Shown here piece by piece: positions 58,818-64,000 of a stretch of DNA of 64,000 nucleotides (its first letter is position 1; each line of letters begins with the position of its first letter). The translations under genes and the position numbers were made by a program. The notes beneath the pieces are model-generated. The model did no database searches. It saw nothing but the letters and a program-made list of their open reading frames with translations, and had not been told where the DNA came from. Where the stretch lies: positions 2,170,001-2,234,000 of the forward strand of contig NZ_CP065957.1 of NCBI RefSeq assembly GCF_017310505.1, in the 5' to 3' direction. The stretch is from Methylacidiphilum caldifontis. GTDB taxonomy: Bacteria; Verrucomicrobiota; Verrucomicrobiia; Methylacidiphilales; Methylacidiphilaceae.

Positions 58818-59159
58818 ATGATGAAAAACCGGATTAAAGATCAAGAATCGATCAAGTTATCCATGCTGTTTATTTGGATATTGGTGCTATTAATAATGAT
58901 GATAGCGGGGGTGGAGTTCCTTTATTTAAAGAACAGGATTCTTCGTCTTTCTGAAGAAATGAAACTTCAAGAAGAAGAACTTGCTGACATAAAAAGGAAA
59001 AACAATCGATTAGAAGCTATGCTTGCAAAGGGAAGTTCTCCACAGGAGTTGGAAAACAGATTGAAAGAGTGGAAAATAGGGTTAGTGAAAATGTCGGAAC
59101 TAGAAGTGATTGTGATGGAAGAGTCGCCTACGCTCGATTTTTTCGCTGGGAATGAATAG
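58818..59159 (+). CDS. ftsL: Putative cell-division protein FtsL
   Basis: A 113-residue bitopic protein: short cytoplasmic start, one helix (about 16-37), a leucine-zipper-like coiled coil (about 38-75; LKNRILRLSEEMKLQEEELADI) and a short tail. The sequence is too short and variable for certain homology, but size, topology and position between rsmH and ftsI are those of FtsL. It would join FtsB and FtsQ at the septum. Its stop overlaps the ftsI start by 8 bases; GGAG lies before its ATG. Confidence 0.75.
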   Translation: MMKNRIKDQESIKLSMLFIWILVLLIMMIAGVEFLYLKNRILRLSEEMKLQEEELADIKRKNNRLEAMLAKGSSPQELENRLKEWKIGLVKMSELEVIVMEESPTLDFFAGNE

Positions 59160-60963
59160 CGTTTTTCTGCAACCTCCACGAACAAAAAAAAATCCACAAA
59201 AGGATAATCCTAGAGTTAGGGCATTAATTGTATTTGTGCTGCTAGGTTTAGGGTTTACGGTTATTTCTTTACGACTCATTTATATTCAGCTCATTAATCA
59301 TGAAAAGTTTATGAGTATGGCGACCACTATTCATAGTGTACGCAAAATGTTGCCGGCAAAAAGAGGACAGATCTTGGATTGTAAAAATGTTCCCTTAGCC
59401 CAGAGTTTTTTGACTTATAGGGTCAGGTTGGATGGGATGAATGTCCAGGAGCCAACAGTTACAATAAAACAGCTCGAACGGATTCTTGGCCTGAAGGAAG
59501 ATTCCCTTTTGCAGAATTTCCGGCGCATGGATAGGGCTTATCTCTTGGCGAAGGGGATCCAAGAAGAAAAGATGCAATCACTTGAAGAATTTCAAAAAGG
59601 AAAACTAAGGGAATGGAAGAAAAAAAGGCTACCTGCACAAAATTTTTTAACATTTGAAGAAGAATATAGCCGGATTTATCCCTGTGGAAGGGAAGCTGCA
59701 CAACTGATCGGATATCTTGACGAAAATGGCAAAGGAGCATCGGGCATTGAAAAAGCTTTGAATTCTTTTTTGCAAGGAACCCCGGGAGAAAGATGGATAG
59801 AAAAAGATGTTTTTGGCAAAGAAATTGCTGCTTATAGAGGCTTAGAAGTCAAACCGATCGATGGGCTTAACATCATCTTAACACTGGATAGCGTGATCCA
59901 ACATATAGTCGAAGAGGGCATTGATAGGGTTGAAAAAGAATTTTCCCCCAATGGCATCGTGGCCGTGGTTATGAATCCCAAAACGGGCGAAATTCTAGCC
60001 ATGGCTCAAAGGCCTTCTTTTGATCCCAATAAAAGACAAGAATGGGCTATAGCTTCTACCCGAAATAAGAGCCTGACCGATCCTGTTGAGCCTGGCTCAA
60101 TTTTTAAAATAGTTACTCTATCGGCTGTCCTTGAAGAAAAGCTCTTTAGTTTGGATGATAGCTACATCAACTGTGAAAACGGGGCTTTTTTCTATGGAGG
60201 AAAAATTCTTCATGATAGCCATCCTTATGGGATCCTTAGCGTGAGAGAAATCGTCATGAAATCGAGCAATATTGGTTTTGCAAAAATGGGATTGGAGCTG
60301 GGGGAGAATCGACTTTATCGCTATGCCAGAGCCTTTGGTTTTGGTGAACAGAGCGGTATGTTGTCAGGACAGGGTGAATCTTCGGGCATACTTTATCCAC
60401 CGCGATTATGGTCAAAACTTTCTATAACGAGAATACCAATAGGGCAAGAAATTGCGGTTACTCCCATCCAGATGGTTCGAGCGATGGCTGCTATAGCCAA
60501 TCATGGTTATTTAATCAAGCCTATGATCGTTAAGGAAATCAGGGATCAACAAGGTAAAATTATTCAAAGCTTTTCTCCGAATATCGTCAGAAGAGTGGTT
60601 TCTGACAGGACGGCAAAGTTGGCTACTTCCGCACTTGTTTCAGTCATCTCACCAAAAGGGACAGGTGCCAAAGCGGCGGTCACGGGTTTTACCGTTGCGG
60701 GCAAGACGGGAACGGCTCAAAAAGCTATTCATGGAAATTATATAAAAGGCAAATATATTTCTTCATTTATCGGTTTTCTTCCTGCCGAAGATCCGGAGTT
60801 TGTTCTTATGATTATGGTTGATGAACCTCATGGTTCTCAGTACTATGCGGCTTCAGTAGCTGCTCCGGCATTTAGTGTAATTGCTTCTGATATTGCTCAA
60901 GCACTCAATTTAACCCCTCAATGTGTTCCTGCACAGGCTATTCGAATAGAAAAAAACAAATAA
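59152..60963 (+). CDS. ftsI: Septal penicillin-binding protein 3
   Basis: A 603-residue class-B penicillin-binding protein. An N-terminal anchor (about 25-45), a dimerisation domain with KRGQILDCKNVPLA near 70, then the transpeptidase: SxxK in EPGSIFKIV near 317, SSN in MKSSNIGFAKMG near 370, and KTGTAQ near 517. FtsI cross-links septal peptidoglycan. The length is normal. It follows ftsL with an 8-base overlap; after it lies a 270-base gap before murE. An extra ORF frame inside this gap is listed separately. Confidence 0.94.
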   Translation: MNSVFLQPPRTKKNPQKDNPRVRALIVFVLLGLGFTVISLRLIYIQLINHEKFMSMATTIHSVRKMLPAKRGQILDCKNVPLAQSFLTYRVRLDGMNVQEPTVTIKQLERILGLKEDSLLQNFRRMDRAYLLAKGIQEEKMQSLEEFQKGKLREWKKKRLPAQNFLTFEEEYSRIYPCGREAAQLIGYLDENGKGASGIEKALNSFLQGTPGERWIEKDVFGKEIAAYRGLEVKPIDGLNIILTLDSVIQHIVEEGIDRVEKEFSPNGIVAVVMNPKTGEILAMAQRPSFDPNKRQEWAIASTRNKSLTDPVEPGSIFKIVTLSAVLEEKLFSLDDSYINCENGAFFYGGKILHDSHPYGILSVREIVMKSSNIGFAKMGLELGENRLYRYARAFGFGEQSGMLSGQGESSGILYPPRLWSKLSITRIPIGQEIAVTPIQMVRAMAAIANHGYLIKPMIVKEIRDQQGKIIQSFSPNIVRRVVSDRTAKLATSALVSVISPKGTGAKAAVTGFTVAGKTGTAQKAIHGNYIKGKYISSFIGFLPAEDPEFVLMIMVDEPHGSQYYAASVAAPAFSVIASDIAQALNLTPQCVPAQAIRIEKNK

Positions 60964-61022
60964 TATGGCTTAAATTAGCCTTTCTAAAACGGAGAACCGA
61001 TTCAGATTTTTATCCTCTCTCC

Positions 61023-61163
61023 ATGAGCCAATCGATTATGAGCAAAATCCAAAGATTAGTCTTGCATCTTTGTTGTATTGTTGTTCTTCTACTTAAAAGA
61101 AAAACAGAAGCTGTCTTTTACCATATTCAAGGGATTGCTCGGTTATTTTCTCAAGGGAAATAA
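61023..61163 (+). CDS. Possible 46-codon ORF between ftsI and murE
   Basis: An open frame with ATG at 61023 and a stop at 61161-61163. The peptide is basic with one possible membrane helix (LVLHLCCIVVLLL) and ends YHIQGIARLFSQGK. No ribosome site is clear. It may be a real small membrane protein or chance; the gap is otherwise empty apart from the region before murE. Confidence 0.2.
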   Translation: MSQSIMSKIQRLVLHLCCIVVLLLKRKTEAVFYHIQGIARLFSQGK

Positions 61164-61235
61164 GGGTAAGGTAAGCTTCCTGTTGTGTCCTTTTGAACTT
61201 TACCCAATGTAATTGAAAAAGGTTAACTTTTTAGT

Positions 61236-62741
61236 GTGAAACTCACTCAGTTGTTATCTTCTTTTGATCCGCTTGAAATCATAGGAAACAGCGAGGTTGA
61301 GATCTCCTCGCTGTGTTATGATTCTAGAAAAGTTTCAGCAGGGGCCATGTTTTTTGCCTGGAAAGGAGAGAAAACGGATGGTCATCTTTATATAGGAGAG
61401 GCAATCAAAAAAAAAGCCCAAGTAATTGTCTGTTCAGAAATTCCCCCGGAGTATACTCATCGTTCGGTTACCTTCGTAAAGGTCAGAGACCCTCGAAGAG
61501 TCCTTGGTAAAGTGGCATCTGAATACTATGGTAAGCCTTCTGACCGTTTAGCACTTGTGGGTGTAACCGGAACGAATGGGAAAACGACCACTTCCTTTCT
61601 GATCCGGTATCTTTTAGAAAAACAAGGGATGAAATCGGGTATTATAGGAACGGTTTTTTATGATACAACGCAGAGTTGTGTTAGCTCTAACCGCACAAGC
61701 CCGGAAGGAAGTGATCTTCAATATTTATTATACCAGATGGTTCAAGCGGGCTGTGGAGCTGGGGTAATGGAGGTTTCCAGTCATGCCATAGATCAAGGCA
61801 GGATTGAGGGGACAAATTTTCAAGTGGGTATTTATACCAACCTTAGCCAGGATCATCTCGATTATCATCGTACCATGGAGCAATACCAGAGAAGCAAAGA
61901 AAATTTCGTTTCTTATATTCAAGGTGGGCAAAGAAATACAGGAGCGGTAGTGATTAATGTTGATGATCCGCGATGGGGGCTGTTTGCTGAAAAGTTAAGA
62001 GGAAAGAAAGAAATGATTACTGTCAGCGCGGAGGGAAGAAAAGAAGCCACTCTTAAAGCCAGTTCTATTCTTTGTGACAGATTTTCAACGACTTTTAACT
62101 TAGAATGGGCAGGAAAGATCTTCAAAGCCAGAAGTTCTCTTTTGGGTTATTTCAATGTGGAAAACACATTGCTTGCTTTAGGAGCTACGCTTTTGCTAGG
62201 TTTTCCTCTAGAACGCTCGATTAGCCTTTTGGAATCTTTTCCTGGGGTTCCTGGCAGAATGGAAAGGTATTATTCTAAAGATGGTCTTTTAGCTATTATA
62301 GATTATGCCCATAGCGAAGATGCTCTGAGTAAATTGTTACATACACTAAGAAGTTTCCAGCCTAGCCGAATTATTCTAGTGGTTGGTTGTGGAGGGGATA
62401 GGGATAGAACAAAAAGACCAAAGATGGCCAAAGTTGCTTCTGATCTTGCTGATATTGTTCTTTTTACTTCTGATAATCCCCGAAGTGAATCCCCAGAGCA
62501 GATTTTTGATGACATGAGGCCGGGGGTTGAAGTATCTAAAAAAGTGCATTGGATTGTTGATCGTGAGGAGGCGATTAGAAAAGCGATAATAATGGCCAAC
62601 TCGAAGGACATTGTTTGTGTTGCGGGTAAGGGACATGAGAGTTATCAAGAAATAGCAGGAGTGTTTTATCCTTTTAGTGACAGGCTTGTGGTCGAAAAGC
62701 TTTTAAAGGAAAGATCCGAATATGGAGTTGCTCTCGATTGA
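61236..62741 (+). CDS. murE: UDP-N-acetylmuramoyl-tripeptide synthetase (meso-DAP adding)
   Basis: A 501-residue Mur ligase: N-terminal ISSLCYDSRKVSAGAMFFAWKG near 24, P-loop GVTGTNGKTTTSFL near 107, MEVSSHAIDQGRIEGTNF near 178, and the C-terminal DNPRSESP motif near 415. DNPR is the signature of the meso-diaminopimelate-adding form, so the wall is of the DAP type. It starts with GTG at 61236 and its 3' end overlaps murF by 20 bases. Confidence 0.95.
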   Translation: MKLTQLLSSFDPLEIIGNSEVEISSLCYDSRKVSAGAMFFAWKGEKTDGHLYIGEAIKKKAQVIVCSEIPPEYTHRSVTFVKVRDPRRVLGKVASEYYGKPSDRLALVGVTGTNGKTTTSFLIRYLLEKQGMKSGIIGTVFYDTTQSCVSSNRTSPEGSDLQYLLYQMVQAGCGAGVMEVSSHAIDQGRIEGTNFQVGIYTNLSQDHLDYHRTMEQYQRSKENFVSYIQGGQRNTGAVVINVDDPRWGLFAEKLRGKKEMITVSAEGRKEATLKASSILCDRFSTTFNLEWAGKIFKARSSLLGYFNVENTLLALGATLLLGFPLERSISLLESFPGVPGRMERYYSKDGLLAIIDYAHSEDALSKLLHTLRSFQPSRIILVVGCGGDRDRTKRPKMAKVASDLADIVLFTSDNPRSESPEQIFDDMRPGVEVSKKVHWIVDREEAIRKAIIMANSKDIVCVAGKGHESYQEIAGVFYPFSDRLVVEKLLKERSEYGVALD

Positions 62742-64000
62742 GGAAATTGCGAAGTGGGTTGATGGAGAAATTGTTGGGGCTAAAACTCCGGTATTGGTTT
62801 CAGATATCTCTACTGACTCTAGAACGCTAAAAACGGGTGATTGTTTTATAGCCTTAAGGGGAAGAAATTTCGATGGCATGGATTTTGTCGCTGATGCGGT
62901 ACAAAAGGGGGCAGTTGCCGTGGTGGTTGATCGAGAACCCCGTTCTTCGGCCTCTCTATCTATTCCGGTCATTAGGGTTAGGGATAGCTTAGAGGCCTTA
63001 CAACGGCTTGCCCGATTTTATAGAAAAGAACTTAAGGCTAAGATCGTAGCCATTACAGGCAGTAGCGGCAAAACAAGCACTAAGGAAATGGTCAGTAGCG
63101 TTTTAAGTCAAAAATACAAAACGGTTTGTACGTCTGGGAATTTCAACAATCAGATAGGTTTGCCTCTTTCTCTTTTACGGATGGATAAAACAACCGAATA
63201 TGGGGTTTTTGAATTAGGAACAAATCATCCGGGAGAAATTGGAGTTTTAGCTCAATTGGCTGCACCTGATATCGTTATAATAACGAATATTGGCAGTGCC
63301 CATGTAGGCAATTTTGGTTCGGTTGACACCCTAGCCAAAGAAAAGACCGATCTGCTTAGTTTTGTGTCAGCAAAGGGCGTGGCGATTCTAAGTGATGATG
63401 ATTATTGGTCAAAGCGACTACATACTCGCAGTGTTGGACAGGTTATATGGGTAGGAAACCAGCAAAATTCAGTTTGTTGGCTTGACCGCTTAGAGATGAC
63501 GGAAAGGGGAATTCGATACGGTATTTGCCGGCATAAAGAAAAATTTGAAGTTTTTCTGCCCACCGTTTCTAGAGAAATGGCAAAAAATTCTCTTTTTGCT
63601 GCAGCGGTTGGGTTTTTATCTTGCCTTTCTTCTGAAGAAATAGCAGCCGGTCTTCGAAAAACATACTTTCCTGCGGGTCGGCTGACTGTTCATCCTATTA
63701 AAAATGGATTTTTAATCGACGACAGCTATAATGCAAATCCCGAATCGATGTTAAGTGCCTTAAGGGCGCTGATTGAATTTCCTTTTCCTTCAAAAAAGAT
63801 CGCTATAATGGGATCCATGGGTGAGTTAGGATCAAAATCGAGCGCATTTCATTCCATGATCGGATCGTTTGCTGGAGGACTGCCTCTTTGGTCAGTGATT
63901 TTGATTGGTCCTAATTGGAAAGATATGTTGGAGGGGTTTCAAAGCTCTTCTTTCCCGACAGATTGTATTTTTGGAGCAGAAGATATAGAAGAAGCTTATT
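62722..64000 (+). CDS. murF: UDP-N-acetylmuramoyl-tripeptide--D-alanyl-D-alanine ligase (runs off right edge)
   Basis: The first 426 codons are present, from ATG 62722, which overlaps murE by 20 bases and has AAAGGAAAG about 10 bases upstream. Seen: STDSRTLKTGDCFIALRG near 32, P-loop ITGSSGKTSTKEMV near 113, GNFNNQIGLPLSLL near 140, FELGTNHPGEIG near 165, NIGSAHVGNFGS near 190 and the C-terminal DDSYNANPESMLSAL near 335. It attaches D-Ala-D-Ala to the UDP-MurNAc-tripeptide. The end of the gene lies beyond the window, and the rest of the dcw cluster probably follows. Confidence 0.93.
   Translation, partial: MELLSIEEIAKWVDGEIVGAKTPVLVSDISTDSRTLKTGDCFIALRGRNFDGMDFVADAVQKGAVAVVVDREPRSSASLSIPVIRVRDSLEALQRLARFYRKELKAKIVAITGSSGKTSTKEMVSSVLSQKYKTVCTSGNFNNQIGLPLSLLRMDKTTEYGVFELGTNHPGEIGVLAQLAAPDIVIITNIGSAHVGNFGSVDTLAKEKTDLLSFVSAKGVAILSDDDYWSKRLHTRSVGQVIWVGNQQNSVCWLDRLEMTERGIRYGICRHKEKFEVFLPTVSREMAKNSLFAAAVGFLSCLSSEEIAAGLRKTYFPAGRLTVHPIKNGFLIDDSYNANPESMLSALRALIEFPFPSKKIAIMGSMGELGSKSSAFHSMIGSFAGGLPLWSVILIGPNWKDMLEGFQSSSFPTDCIFGAEDIEEAY

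Noticed and set aside
1-64000. CRISPR array, prophage or rRNA operon
   Set aside because: No regularly spaced direct repeats, no phage structural genes and no rRNA sequence were seen.

Overview
The window looks like chromosomal DNA of an AT-rich Gram-negative bacterium. Evidence for an outer membrane includes a TonB-dependent receptor ending in Phe, lipoproteins with lipoboxes, a YdbH/YnbE-type envelope bridge and an outer-membrane barrel. The gene content suggests a verrucomicrobial methanotroph of the Methylacidiphilum type: a copper-handling cassette plus a copper ATPase, a bactofilin, DUF763, a PF07399 antiporter and heme A/O synthesis. That assignment is inference from gene repertoire and sequence style; no 16S rRNA or pmo gene lies in the window.

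Layout. 1-3652 (minus): start of pntA, a small secreted protein, and a TonB-dependent receptor. 3870-10015 (plus): tRNA-Gly(CCC), a coiled-coil protein overlapping a double-psi-barrel-like protein, an alpha/beta hydrolase, an MsbA-like ABC exporter and a SYLF-domain protein. 10457-13783 (plus): putative copper cassette of a membrane-anchored periplasmic protein, a multicopper oxidase, a Met/His-rich protein and a DUF3347 protein. 13780-16728 (minus): a ydbH-like gene, a fused ynbE-ydbL gene and an unknown secreted protein. 16893-27495 (plus): bactofilin, asd, copA-like copper ATPase, PAP2 phosphatase, an amidohydrolase with bioF and bioA, and a Na+/H+ antiporter. 27488-34085 (minus): DUF763 directly behind tRNA-Glu, a large membrane protein, a NarX/NarL-type two-component pair and argS.

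34229-38682 (plus) is the translation/transcription block rpsT, map, rpmJ, rpsM, rpsK, rpsD, rpoA, rplQ. ppk and rmuC follow on the minus strand. 42400-49562 (plus) holds a flippase-like membrane protein, a lipoprotein form of SAM hydrolase (DUF62), typA, a cysteine hydrolase, an outer-membrane barrel and a TPR/aspartyl-protease-like protein. ctaB and ctaA (minus) face a moxR-DUF58-VWA operon (plus). A visibly GC-rich IS200/IS605 element (about 54785-56392) with apparently intact tnpA and decayed tnpB separates that operon from a left-handed beta-helix gene. The window ends in the division/cell-wall cluster mraZ-rsmH-ftsL-ftsI-murE-murF, preceded by a 10-bp-periodic MraZ-box-like operator.

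Most genes are ordinary housekeeping. The points most worth following are the copper cassette, the ynbE-ydbL fusion, the exported SAM hydrolase, a probable frameshifted small gene at 22027-22250, the tRNA-Glu/DUF763 junction, the extended S11, and the pattern of decay in tnpB.
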